A stretch of 64,000 nucleotides of DNA from Flammeovirga sp. OC4 (GTDB lineage: Bacteria; Bacteroidota; Bacteroidia; Cytophagales; Flammeovirgaceae): the NCBI RefSeq assembly GCF_000812565.1, contig NZ_JTAM01000001.1:1-64000 (forward strand), in the 5' to 3' direction. The notes under the pieces are model-generated. The model ran no database searches and was not told the DNA's origin. It saw nothing but the letters and a program-made list of their open reading frames with translations. Shown here in pieces: positions 7,658 to 15,288 of the stretch (positions are counted from its first letter, which is position 1; each line of letters starts with the position of its first letter). Both the position numbers and the translations under genes were made by a program.

Positions 7658-7678
7658 ATTTTAAATAAGAGTATCAGC

Positions 7679-7686
7679 CAAAAATA
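7679..7686 (-). promoter_or_regulatory. Promoter -7 box for TPR-SpoIIE gene
   Basis: TATTTTTG on the minus strand matches the Bacteroidota -7 consensus TAnnTTTG, 22 bases upstream of the start codon. No clear -33 TTTG is seen. Confidence 0.4.
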
Positions 7687-7787
7687 CGAAAACACATCAA
7701 TAATTCTGTATAATCCACGAGGAAAAGTAAAAATGATTTATTAAAATTAACCTTAAAGAATTTTAACGTGATTAAAAGTAATTGATT

Positions 7788-8701
7788 ATGAAGCAATTTT
7801 TGGGTGTAGACATCGGTGGTACAAACGTCAAATTTGGTGTTGTAGATTCCGATGGCAACATTATTAAGAAAAAAAATACCCTACTGCGGAAGTTTCTGAA
7901 GGTGGTGACTTCTGTGGTAATTTCTCAAAATTACTCGCCAAAAGACTAAAAAAATACCCTGATATTGCTTCTGTAGGTATAGGTATACCTGGTACTATCT
8001 CAGCAGACGGAACTTCAACACTTGATTTACCCAACGTACCTGCGTTAGGTAATCAACCTTTAGTGAAAATCCTGAAAAAGGATTTCCCATCACTTCCTAT
8101 TGCTATGGACAATGATGCCAATGCAGCTGCTCTCGGTGAGCTTCACTTTGGTCTGGAAAACATCCCTGATACTTATCTATTCATCACACTAGGAACTGGT
8201 GTTGGTGGAGGTTGTGTAATCAACGGACAAGTGTTCAAAGGTGGTGATGGCAACGGACTTGAAATTGGTCATGTGATGTCCAGTACAGGACATACAATTG
8301 AGCAAAACATCGGTAAAGCGGGCATCATCAATATGGCCCAGGATTATATACAAGAAGGGAAACTTTCGACGACTTTATCTGGTGAGTTTGATGCCAAAAT
8401 GGTCGCTACTGCCGCTCATGAAGGCGATGAACTTGCCTTACAGGTTTATCATGATATGGGTAAATATGTTGGTGAGTTGATTGTTTCCGTGGTCAGAGTG
8501 TTAGACATCAAAACAATTCTTATTGGTGGTGGTGTTTCTGAAACTTTTGATTATTTGAAAGGAAACATGTATGAAGTCATCAATGCTTTCTTACCTGAGT
8601 ATTATACCAATGCTTTAGATATTCGTTTGGCTACTCTAGGCAATAATGCAGGTATTTTAGGTGCAGCTTCATTAGGTATTAATGCAATTGAACTAAAATA
8701 A
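7788..8701 (+). pseudogene. ROK-family sugar kinase, frameshifted at an A8 run
   Basis: The frame starting at 7788 gives MKQFLGVDIGGTNVKFGVVD, the phosphate-binding start of ROK kinases, then passes A8 (7869-7876) and stops after about 50 codons. Dropping one reading position at the run restores 'YPTAEVSEGGDFCGNFSKLLAKRL', and the rest reads through to 8701 with 'VGIGIPGTIS', the catalytic 'DNDANAAALGE' and 'TLGTGVGGG'. Total length (914 nt, one short of 305 codons) equals a normal ROK protein. The usual Cys-rich zinc motif after the GH is missing ('EIGHVMSSTGH'), which is unusual. The change may be a real null or phase-type mutation, transcriptional slippage, or a sequencing error in the homopolymer. 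Likely substrate is glucose or another hexose. Confidence 0.8.
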
Positions 8702-8715
8702 TAGTTACTACATTA

Positions 8716-8770
8716 AAAACCACGATTGATTGTTGATGATAAATTTCGTTCAATAATCAATCGTGGTTTT
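8716..8770 (+). terminator. Terminator after ROK kinase
   Basis: Perfect 16-bp arms AAAACCACGATTGATT (8716-8731) and AATCAATCGTGGTTTT (8755-8770) with a 23-nt loop and terminal T run; works on either strand. Confidence 0.75.
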
Positions 8771-8915
8771 AATGATTCATTTGAACATTGTATGTAACAT
8801 CATTATACATAACTATTATTCGAACCTCTATTGCTAATACACTGTAAACTAAATTTCCGTCAATTCATTTAATTTCTCTTATAAAGGATAAATGGTAGTG
8901 TATTATGGTTCGCGA

Positions 8916-8936
8916 GGACGTTTTACTAAAACGTCC
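8916..8936. repeat. Short perfect palindrome
   Basis: Arms GGACGTTTTA and TAAAACGTCC around a single C, in a gene-free stretch. It looks like a small dispersed REP-type palindrome; no neighbouring T run. Confidence 0.4.
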
Positions 8937-8999
8937 CTACATAACTACATTTTAGAAGATGATTAAAAAACCTTTGTCTTTTGACATGTAATCAGACAT

Positions 9000-9957
9000 C
9001 GTCTAGTAGTATCTCCCTCGGCCTTGAAGGGAAAAGCGTTAAGAATTTCATGAATTGAGCTGTTAAAAATGATTTTCTTGTTTGAGCAAAGCGAGTTTAA
9101 AATCATTGAGGCGAGAGGAATGTAATTTAGCTTTTGACTTCTAAGCCTAGGTTTTTTGCTTCGTTTTTCATCAATGGAAAAATGAAGAAGAAAGAAGCTT
9201 GAAAGTAGATTCTATAAATGTTTTTATAAATATCAATTGAAAGTTGACGAAAATTTATGGCATTTAGAAATCAGGAGATTTCTGATGATCTGAATGACAC
9301 GAATGACGCTATCGCTTAACATTCGCGCCAGTGGTCTTTCTACTCAATTCGTTAGGTAGTACTTCCTTTGGCCTTGAAGGGAAAAGCGTTAAGAATTTCA
9401 TGAATTGAGCTGTTAAAAATGATTTTCTTGTTTGAGCAAAGCGAGTTTAAAATCATTTAGGCGAGAGGAATGTAATTTAGCTTTTGACTTCTAAGCCTAG
9501 GTTTTTTGCTTCGTTTTTCATCAATGGAAAAATGAAGAAGAAAGAAGCTTGAAAGTAGATTCTATAAATGTTTTTATAAATATCAATTGAAAGTTGACGA
9601 AAATTTATGGCATTTAGAAATCAGGAGATTTCTGATGATCTGAATGACACGAATGACGCTATCGCTTAACATTCGCGCCAGTGGTCTTTCTACTCAATTC
9701 GTTAGGTAGTACTTCCTTTGGCCTTGAAGGGAAAAGCGTTAAGAATTTCATGAATTGAGCTGTTAAAAATGATTTTCTTGTTTGAGCAAAGCGAGTTTAA
9801 AATCATTGAGGCGAGAAGAATGAAATTTAGCTTTTGACTTCTAAGCCTAGATTTTTTGCTTCGTTTTTCATCAATGGAAAAATGAAGAAGAAAGAAGCTT
9901 GAAAGTAGATTCAATAAATGTTTTTATAAATATCAATTGAAAGTTGACGAAAATTTA
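9000..9957. repeat. 350-bp tandem repeat, about 2.7 copies
   Basis: Copies start near 9000, 9350 and 9700. The marker GGCCTTGAAGG occurs at 9020, 9370 and 9720, giving an exact 350-bp period, and the third copy breaks off near 9957. Copies 2 and 3 are nearly identical and copy 1 differs mainly at its left edge. The unit holds several small palindromes (AATGATTTT/AAAATCATT; TTTTTCAT/ATGAA) and no conserved reading frame. The 8771-10148 gap contains nothing else except the palindrome at 8916-8936 and the purN promoter. Confidence 0.9.
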
Positions 9958-10121
9958 TTTTACAGTGCATTTAACTTTTGAATTCAAAGGCTTGCAGAAA
10001 TTTCAATTGATGGTGTACGATAATTTACCCCAAAAAGGTGATTTACCCTTCCTCCTTCTCCTCACACCATAAACTATCAAAAGATAGTACTCAATTTACT
10101 GTGTTTAATTGAATACCTGTT

Positions 10122-10129
10122 TATCTTTG
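10122..10129 (+). promoter_or_regulatory. purN promoter -7 box
   Basis: TATCTTTG matches TAnnTTTG, 19 bases before the purN start codon. The -33 element is weak (TTAATTG about 20 bases upstream). Confidence 0.5.
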
Positions 10130-10148
10130 CAGAAACTAAATTAGCACC

Positions 10149-10706
10149 ATGAAAAAGATAGGTATTTTTGCATCAGGTACAGGATCGAATGCTTTCAAAA
10201 TCATCAAACATTTTGAAGGAAATGATAACGTTGAGTTTGTTGTTCTTTCTAATAATAAAGATGCAGGCGTATTAGAAAAAGCGGCCTCACTGGGAATCCC
10301 TCATTATAGTTTCTTGAAAAAAGAATTTTCAAATGGAACTGTTTTAAATTTTTTAAAGGAAAACAATGTTGACCTCATTATCCTTGCAGGGTTCCTTTTA
10401 TTAGTAAGTGAAGATATTATAGATCACTATCCTAATAAAGTCATTAATATCCACCCAGCACTATTACCAAAATATGGTGGCAAAGGGATGTATGGCATTA
10501 ACGTTCATCGTGCAGTTGTAGAGAATAAAGAAAGTATTTCTGGTATTACCATTCATTATTGTAATCATGAATACGACGAAGGACAGTTTATCTTACAAGC
10601 TACAACACAGTTAGCGTCTACAGATACTCCTGAGGAAGTGGCTGCTAAGGTGTTAAAGTTAGAGCATTTTTATTTTCCAAGAGTGATTGAAAATATCCTA
10701 GGATAG
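10149..10706 (+). CDS. purN: Phosphoribosylglycinamide formyltransferase
   Basis: GAR transformylase, which uses 10-formyltetrahydrofolate to formylate GAR in the third step of purine synthesis, in the cytoplasm. At 185 residues it has the usual family length. Diagnostic parts are the N-terminal 'IGIFASGTGSNA' strand-loop, 'LIILAGFLLLVSEDII', the catalytic 'NIHPALLPKYGGKGMYG' with Asn-His, and 'SGITIHYCNHEYDEGQFILQ' containing the catalytic aspartate region. It is monocistronic here, with a TATCTTTG promoter box at 10122. folD at 62093, elsewhere in the window, makes its folate cofactor. Confidence 0.95.
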   Translation: MKKIGIFASGTGSNAFKIIKHFEGNDNVEFVVLSNNKDAGVLEKAASLGIPHYSFLKKEFSNGTVLNFLKENNVDLIILAGFLLLVSEDIIDHYPNKVINIHPALLPKYGGKGMYGINVHRAVVENKESISGITIHYCNHEYDEGQFILQATTQLASTDTPEEVAAKVLKLEHFYFPRVIENILG

Positions 10707-10827
10707 TATAAAAGGTAAAGGCACTATTTTGTATCTCTATTGAAAGTTTTAAATTAGTGCTTTCAAAAAAATAACGATTTACTTTTTGGTACAGCATTAT
10801 TCCAAATTGTAATAAAAAAATAAAATA

Positions 10828-11559
10828 ATGGGAAGAGCATTCGAATTTAGAAAAGGAAGAAAATTAAAAAGATGGGCACATATGGCAAAGACCTTCACCC
10901 GTCTAGGTAAAGATATTGTAATTGCAATTAAAGAGGGTGGTTCTTCCGATCCTGATTCCAACTCAAGACTACGTGCGGTATTACAAAACTGTAAGGCTGA
11001 AAACATGCCGAAAGAGAATATCGAACGTGCCATCAAAAGAGCAACAGACAAGGATACTTCTAGTTATGATGAAAAACTATTTGAAGGTTATGCGCCTCAC
11101 GGTATTGCTGTTTTGGTAGAAACTGCCACTGACAACAATAATAGAACAGTAGCTAACGTTCGTAGTTACTTCAACAAATGCAATGGTAGCTTAGGTACTT
11201 CTGGCTCAGTTGAATTTATGTTTGAGCATAAATGCCACTTCAAAATCGCCAAAGGCGAATTAGATATTGAAGAACTTGAGTTAGAATTGATCGACTTCGG
11301 TGCTGAAGAGGTTTTCGTTGAAGAAGCGGAAAACGATGAGGATGTTGAGAAAATCATGATCTATGGGGAATTCAAAAGCTTTGGTTCATTACAGAAAGCA
11401 TTGGAAGATATGAGCATTGAAATCATCAGTTCTGGTTTAGAAAGAATTCCAACTACAACGAAGAAGTTGACTGCTGAACAAGAAGAAGAAGTAGACAAAC
11501 TGATCGAAAAACTAGAGGAAGATGATGACGTACAACACGTTTATCATACAATGGGATAA
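10828..11559 (+). CDS. yebC: YebC/PmpR-family protein
   Basis: The protein has 243 residues and spans the whole three-domain YebC fold: N-terminal 'MGRAFEFRKGRKLKRWAHMAKTFTRLGKDI', a basic helical domain, 'NMPKENIERAIKRA', the 'YEGYAPHG.AVLVE..TDNNNRTVANVRS.F.K..G.LG..GSV.F.F' core and an acidic C-terminal domain (about 150-243). Family members are described as transcriptional regulators and, more recently, as factors that relieve ribosome stalling at proline runs; which applies here cannot be told. The N-terminus starts MGRAFEFRK rather than the usual MAGHSKW, as in the second Bacteroidota subtype. A terminator follows. Confidence 0.92.
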   Translation: MGRAFEFRKGRKLKRWAHMAKTFTRLGKDIVIAIKEGGSSDPDSNSRLRAVLQNCKAENMPKENIERAIKRATDKDTSSYDEKLFEGYAPHGIAVLVETATDNNNRTVANVRSYFNKCNGSLGTSGSVEFMFEHKCHFKIAKGELDIEELELELIDFGAEEVFVEEAENDEDVEKIMIYGEFKSFGSLQKALEDMSIEIISSGLERIPTTTKKLTAEQEEEVDKLIEKLEEDDDVQHVYHTMG

Positions 11560-11619
11560 TTTTGTAGTATGAATTAAAGAGGTAACGTATATACATACCT
11601 CTCACATTATACACACCTT

Positions 11620-11657
11620 AAAAGCCATCTTTTTATGAAAATAAAGGGATGGCTTTT
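11620..11657 (+). terminator. Terminator after yebC
   Basis: Arms AAAAGCCATC (11620-11629) and GATGGCTTTT (11648-11657). A second small hairpin, GAGGTA/TACCTC, lies at 11579-11601. Confidence 0.7.
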
Positions 11658-11759
11658 CTCATATTCAGAATCTTATGGATTTTTCGAAGAGAAATACCAC
11701 TTTTTATACCACAGTTCTCTAAATTTCAATTGCTAAATATTAATAACCCATTTTTAGTT

Positions 11760-12377
11760 ATGAAAATTTTAAATCTATTAATGTTGATCGGAATCTCGAT
11801 CTTTGTACTTTCTTGTAGTGATGATGAAACAACATCTGGGAAAGACGTCAATCCTATCTATTTCTCTTTCGGTGAATCACTAACACTAAGTGATGAATTA
11901 GATATTGAAAACATCCAGGTATCATTTGATCATAGTACCAACAAAGTACGTATTGTCTCTCAGCTTACAACAACAATTGATGAAGCAAGCGTTGATGTAG
12001 TTTTTGATGCAACACTTAACCTAACAGGTTCGTCAAAGACAGATGATTACAAGTACACTATCATGGCTGATTCTGGTGCTACTTATTCACAAAGTTTACA
12101 GCTAGCTGCTGGTTGTTTGAATGTCAACCCAGACCCAGGGTTTGGTGTTGGTGTTGTACAAGAAGACTATGTGTATGAAAACTTTGTACAATGGGATGAT
12201 TCTGCTTCGAAGTACTATATTTCTACAGCAGAGTTTATTGTATTCATGCTTGGTTTAGTTGATCCTGAGTTCTCATTACCTCCAGGAGTAGATCCAGGTT
12301 TTGGCCAATTCCCAAAAATCTGGCAAGCAGATGGATCGATTAAAGGATGTAGTGAACTACCTACTCTATTCAATTAG
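11760..12377 (+). CDS. Predicted lipoprotein, function unknown
   Basis: The start at 11760 is preferred because it yields a clean lipoprotein signal (MKILNLLMLIGISIFVLSC, anchor Cys19 followed by SDDE). A longer frame from 11649 would begin inside the yebC terminator. The 205-residue product is acidic and beta-rich, with 'DVNPIYFSFGESLTLSDELDIENIQVSFDH' at the start and a Gly/Pro-rich region ('PDPGFGVGVV', 'PPGVDPGFGQFP'). I recognise no family. An Asp after the anchor cysteine would not mark inner-membrane retention in this phylum, where Ser-Asp-Asp-Glu runs often direct lipoproteins to the cell surface; surface location is inferred. Confidence 0.75.
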   Translation: MKILNLLMLIGISIFVLSCSDDETTSGKDVNPIYFSFGESLTLSDELDIENIQVSFDHSTNKVRIVSQLTTTIDEASVDVVFDATLNLTGSSKTDDYKYTIMADSGATYSQSLQLAAGCLNVNPDPGFGVGVVQEDYVYENFVQWDDSASKYYISTAEFIVFMLGLVDPEFSLPPGVDPGFGQFPKIWQADGSIKGCSELPTLFN

Positions 12378-12396
12378 GAAATCCGGTTAATGGAGC

Positions 12397-12438
12397 AAAA
12401 AAAATAGCCTTAGTTTAAAAACTAAGGCTATTTTTTTT
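12397..12438. terminator. Bidirectional terminator, lipoprotein gene/trxA
   Basis: Stem ATAGCCTTAGTTT / AACTAAGGCTAT flanked by A8 on the left and T8 on the right, between convergent genes. Confidence 0.85.
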
Positions 12439-12452
12439 GGATATAGTTAAAA

Positions 12453-12773
12453 CTAGATTTGAGCAGTTACTTTTGCTTCTAGTTCTTTTTTCGCTACTGC
12501 ACCAATGATTTTATCCACTGGCTCACCACCTTTGAATACTAACATTGTAGGAATAGAACGGATACCGAATTTAGCAGCTGATTGAGGGTTAGCATCAACG
12601 TCTAATTTACCGATTACTGCGTCTGTCAATTCTACCGCTAGCTCGTCGATTACTGGAGCCATCATTAAACAAGGTCCACACCAAGTTGCCCAAAAATCAA
12701 CTAAAACTGGTTTATCTGAATTTAATACAACTTCTTCGAAGTTAGCATCTGTGATTTCTACTGCTTTTCCCAT
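12453..12773 (-). CDS. trxA: Thioredoxin
   Basis: A 106-residue cytoplasmic thioredoxin with active site WCGPC at 31-35 inside 'VLVDFWATWCGPCLMMAPVIDELA', the buried aspartate (D26), and the cis-proline loop 'FGIRSIPTMLVFKGG'. It reduces protein disulfides using electrons from thioredoxin reductase, which is not encoded nearby. It appears monocistronic, with a good promoter at 12856-12888 and a strong shared terminator. The arsC product at 39979 may use thioredoxin or glutaredoxin electrons, but no link is shown. Confidence 0.96.
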   Translation of the reverse strand: MGKAVEITDANFEEVVLNSDKPVLVDFWATWCGPCLMMAPVIDELAVELTDAVIGKLDVDANPQSAAKFGIRSIPTMLVFKGGEPVDKIIGAVAKKELEAKVTAQI

Positions 12774-12855
12774 TATAATATTATTTTATGTATGAACAAA
12801 TTATCATATTTTCAATTACGTATATATAAAACGACGCTTACGTAATTTGGTTGCA

Positions 12856-12888
12856 CAAATGTAGTAAAAATAAGAGCATAGTTACAAA
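12856..12888 (-). promoter_or_regulatory. trxA promoter (-33 and -7 boxes)
   Basis: On the minus strand TTTG (12885-12888), 21 bases, then TACATTTG (12856-12863) fit the Bacteroidota sigma factor consensus TTTG-N19-21-TAnnTTTG. The leader to the start codon is about 75 nt. Confidence 0.65.
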
Positions 12889-12938
12889 GATTAAATCTAT
12901 ACCCTTATAGTTTTTATTTATACAGAAATGTAAGTGGT

Positions 12939-13523
12939 TTATCTTACCCAAGTTACCTTTTCCTCGATATCTTTTCTCTTACCAATTTTATTTTCACTAG
13001 GTATCTTACCCATATAAAATAAACCTAAAAACTCATCCTCTTCTCCCAAACCGAAAAACTCTTTCGATTCTTTGAATTTGACCATTCCTCCTGTACTCCA
13101 ATAGCCACCATAACCTAAAGCTGTTACCGTTAATGCCATGTTCTGTACCGCACAAGCTACTGCTTCAATTTCTTCTACTTTAGGAATTTTGGGGTTACTT
13201 CCTCTTTTCATGATAATAGCAATCACATGTGAAGACTGTAAAGGCAACTTGACCAATTTTTCATAACGTGCCTGATCAAACTCTTCTTCTGAAGTATTGT
13301 CTTTATATATATTCCCTTGTGCCTCAGACAAAGCCTTTAACCCCTCTTTTTCAAAAACAAAGAAACGCCAAGGTTCAGTCAAGCCATGATTAGGAGCCCA
13401 ATTTGCATTTTCTAAGATTAAATCAATGTGTTCATTAGGTATTTCTCCCTCTATATATTCATGAGGATAAAATGATCTTCTATCTTTTATTAGATTTGAA
13501 ATGAGTTCAACTTTATTCATCAT
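12939..13523 (-). CDS. Nitroreductase-family FMN oxidoreductase
   Basis: A 194-residue nitroreductase-like flavoprotein. It shows the N-terminal 'IKDRRSFYPHEY' (arginine-rich FMN phosphate site), 'ILENANWAPNHGLTEPWRFFVFE' and 'VACAVQNMALTVTALGYGGYWSTGGM' motifs. It is of the short YdjA-like subtype, which reduces nitro compounds or quinones with NAD(P)H; the physiological substrate is unknown. Two adjacent Met codons can start it (13523 or 13520). It is divergent from the proline dehydrogenase gene, and the 170 bp shared region contains the -7 box of the latter. Confidence 0.88.
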   Translation of the reverse strand: MMNKVELISNLIKDRRSFYPHEYIEGEIPNEHIDLILENANWAPNHGLTEPWRFFVFEKEGLKALSEAQGNIYKDNTSEEEFDQARYEKLVKLPLQSSHVIAIIMKRGSNPKIPKVEEIEAVACAVQNMALTVTALGYGGYWSTGGMVKFKESKEFFGLGEEDEFLGLFYMGKIPSENKIGKRKDIEEKVTWVR

Positions 13524-13611
13524 TAAGTTTTATTGTCAATTATTAGCTTAAAATTGAATACAATATTATAAATATATTTAAATGATGTATAAAAAAACTC
13601 TAACATTATTC

Positions 13612-13619
13612 TATTTTTG
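13612..13619 (+). promoter_or_regulatory. Proline dehydrogenase promoter -7 box
   Basis: TATTTTTG fits TAnnTTTG, about 76 bases upstream of the chosen start codon; no clear -33 box. Confidence 0.35.
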
Positions 13620-13694
13620 TTGTTACAATACACATACTATGGTTTGGAAAAAACCGACTACTTCTTGCATCGAAATATATTTAAACTTAAAAAA

Positions 13695-14873
13695 ATGATA
13701 GACACAACTACCGTAAATTTTGAAGATACAAAAACGGCTTTTGAGTGGAGAAATGACAATGAATTGAAGCAAACGTATGCTTTATTTGCAATGATGCACT
13801 CCCCTGGTTTGGTGAAAGTTGGCACAACAATGTTGAACCTTGCTTTCAAATTAAGTTTACCTATTAAAGGAATAGTAAAGAAAACCTTATTTAAACAATT
13901 CTGTGGTGGAGAAACAATCCAAGACAGTAATGACACTATTGCTACATTAGGTAAATATAATATTGGGTCTATCTTGGATTACTCTGTAGAAGGTGCTCAA
14001 AATGACAAAAGTTTTGATACCACTGAGGCTGAAATTATTGAAACAATAAAAAAAGCAAGCCAAGATAACAATGTTCCTTTTTCTGTTTTTAAATTAACAG
14101 GTATTGCCGCTGTAAGTCTTTTAGAAAAAGTACATGCAGGCGAGGTGTTATCAGATGAAGAAGAAACACAATGGTCCAAAGTAGTCAAAAGGGTTGAAAA
14201 CCTTTGTAAAACAGCTTATGAACATGATGTACGTATTTTCATTGATGCTGAAGAAACTTGGATGCAAGGTCCAGTTGATCAATTAGCCTACGACATGATG
14301 GTAAAATACAATAAGCAAAAAGCAATTGTTTACAATACTTACCAAATGTACCTACACAGCAAATTAGGCCAATTAAAATCTGATCTGGCAAAGGCTCAAC
14401 AAGAAGGTTTTATTCTTGGTGTTAAATTGGTAAGAGGTGCGTACATGGAAAAAGAGGGAGAAAGAGCTCAAAAAATGAACTACCCTACTCCTATCCAACA
14501 TACAAAGGAAGCTACTGATAGAGATTTCGATAAAGCACTTGAATTTATCATGGAAAACCATAATGATTTTGCTTTATGCGCAGGTTCTCACAACGAGAAA
14601 AGTAATCAACTATTAGTAGAACTAATGAGTAAATATAATGTAAGTGACAACAATCCGAATTTCTTCTTTGCTCAGTTATTTGGAATGAGTGATCACATTT
14701 CGTTTAACCTTTCTAAAGCAGGTTTCAACGTTGCAAAATATTTGCCTTACGGTCCTGTAAAAGAAGCGTTACCTTATTTATTCAGAAGAGCGGAAGAAAA
14801 TACTTCAGTAGCTGGTCAAGCTAGTAGAGAATTAACTTTAGTTTCAAACGAGATAAAAAGAAGAAACCAATAG
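13695..14873 (+). CDS. Proline dehydrogenase
   Basis: A monofunctional FAD-dependent proline dehydrogenase of 392 residues, which oxidises L-proline to pyrroline-5-carboxylate and passes electrons to quinone. The start at 13695 (MIDTTTVNFEDT) is preferred over 13617 because the longer frame would overlap the promoter box. Family features are 'VFKLTGIAAVSLLEKV', 'RIFIDAEETWMQGPVD', 'YNTYQMYLHSKL', 'GVKLVRGAYMEKEGERA', 'CAGSHNEKSNQLL' and the C-terminal 'YLPYGPVKEALPYLFRRAEENTSVAG' with the paired arginines that bind proline. The P5C dehydrogenase step must be elsewhere. A hairpin terminator at 15004 follows after about 130 bp. Confidence 0.93.
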   Translation: MIDTTTVNFEDTKTAFEWRNDNELKQTYALFAMMHSPGLVKVGTTMLNLAFKLSLPIKGIVKKTLFKQFCGGETIQDSNDTIATLGKYNIGSILDYSVEGAQNDKSFDTTEAEIIETIKKASQDNNVPFSVFKLTGIAAVSLLEKVHAGEVLSDEEETQWSKVVKRVENLCKTAYEHDVRIFIDAEETWMQGPVDQLAYDMMVKYNKQKAIVYNTYQMYLHSKLGQLKSDLAKAQQEGFILGVKLVRGAYMEKEGERAQKMNYPTPIQHTKEATDRDFDKALEFIMENHNDFALCAGSHNEKSNQLLVELMSKYNVSDNNPNFFFAQLFGMSDHISFNLSKAGFNVAKYLPYGPVKEALPYLFRRAEENTSVAGQASRELTLVSNEIKRRNQ

Positions 14874-14881
14874 TAACTTTC

Positions 14882-14907
14882 TTAAGCAGTTGTACAATTA
14901 AAATTGC
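14882..14907. repeat. Solo end of an inverted-repeat element
   Basis: TTAAGCAGTTGTACAATTAA and onward matches the termini of the element at 57981-58136 (shared 18-mer CAGTTGTACAATTAAAAT). No opposite end is visible nearby. Confidence 0.45.
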
Positions 14908-15003
14908 TTATTTGGAGTGTTGGGCAGTTGACGTTAACTTTTTGAAGTTCGACAGCTTTGACCTTCATATAGAGTACACATTGGACTTGTCTTTACATAA
15001 ATT

Positions 15004-15045
15004 AAACTCTTAATGGGCTTATTAGGCCGATTAAGAGTTTTTTTT
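15004..15045 (+). terminator. Terminator after proline dehydrogenase
   Basis: Arms AAACTCTTAAT (15004-15014) and ATTAAGAGTTT (15030-15040) followed by T5. Confidence 0.8.
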
Positions 15046-15136
15046 ACATTTTTAAACACCTCAATGTTAATATTTTAATAAATAATTATATATATTGCTG
15101 ATGATTATTAGATTAACGCATACAACTACTTACAAC

Positions 15137-15286
15137 ATGAAAGCAAAATTACTATTTTTTTTCGTCGGCTTATTTTTTTTAGTCTGTGCACATCATATAA
15201 TGTCTGCCAAAAATTCTGAAAACGAGCAGAGTGAAGCCAATGTTAAAGTAATTTCTTTGGATCACAGTACTACTGTTCAAGAGTAG
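15137..15286 (+). CDS. Small predicted exported peptide
   Basis: A 49-residue product from the ATG at 15137; the frame can be extended to 15095, but the internal start gives a standard signal (MKAKLLFFFVGLFFLVCAHHIMSA). About 25 polar, Glu-rich residues remain after cleavage (NSENEQSEANVKVISLD). I recognise no family. Its stop is 2 bp from the stop of the convergent permease gene. Coding status rests only on the plausible signal peptide. Confidence 0.45.
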   Translation: MKAKLLFFFVGLFFLVCAHHIMSAKNSENEQSEANVKVISLDHSTTVQE

Positions 15287-15288
15287 GT

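Noticed and set aside
9702-9914. Minus-strand 70-codon frame inside the 350-bp repeat
   Set aside because: The frame is not kept in the other repeat copies and its composition is that of repeat sequence; treated as chance.
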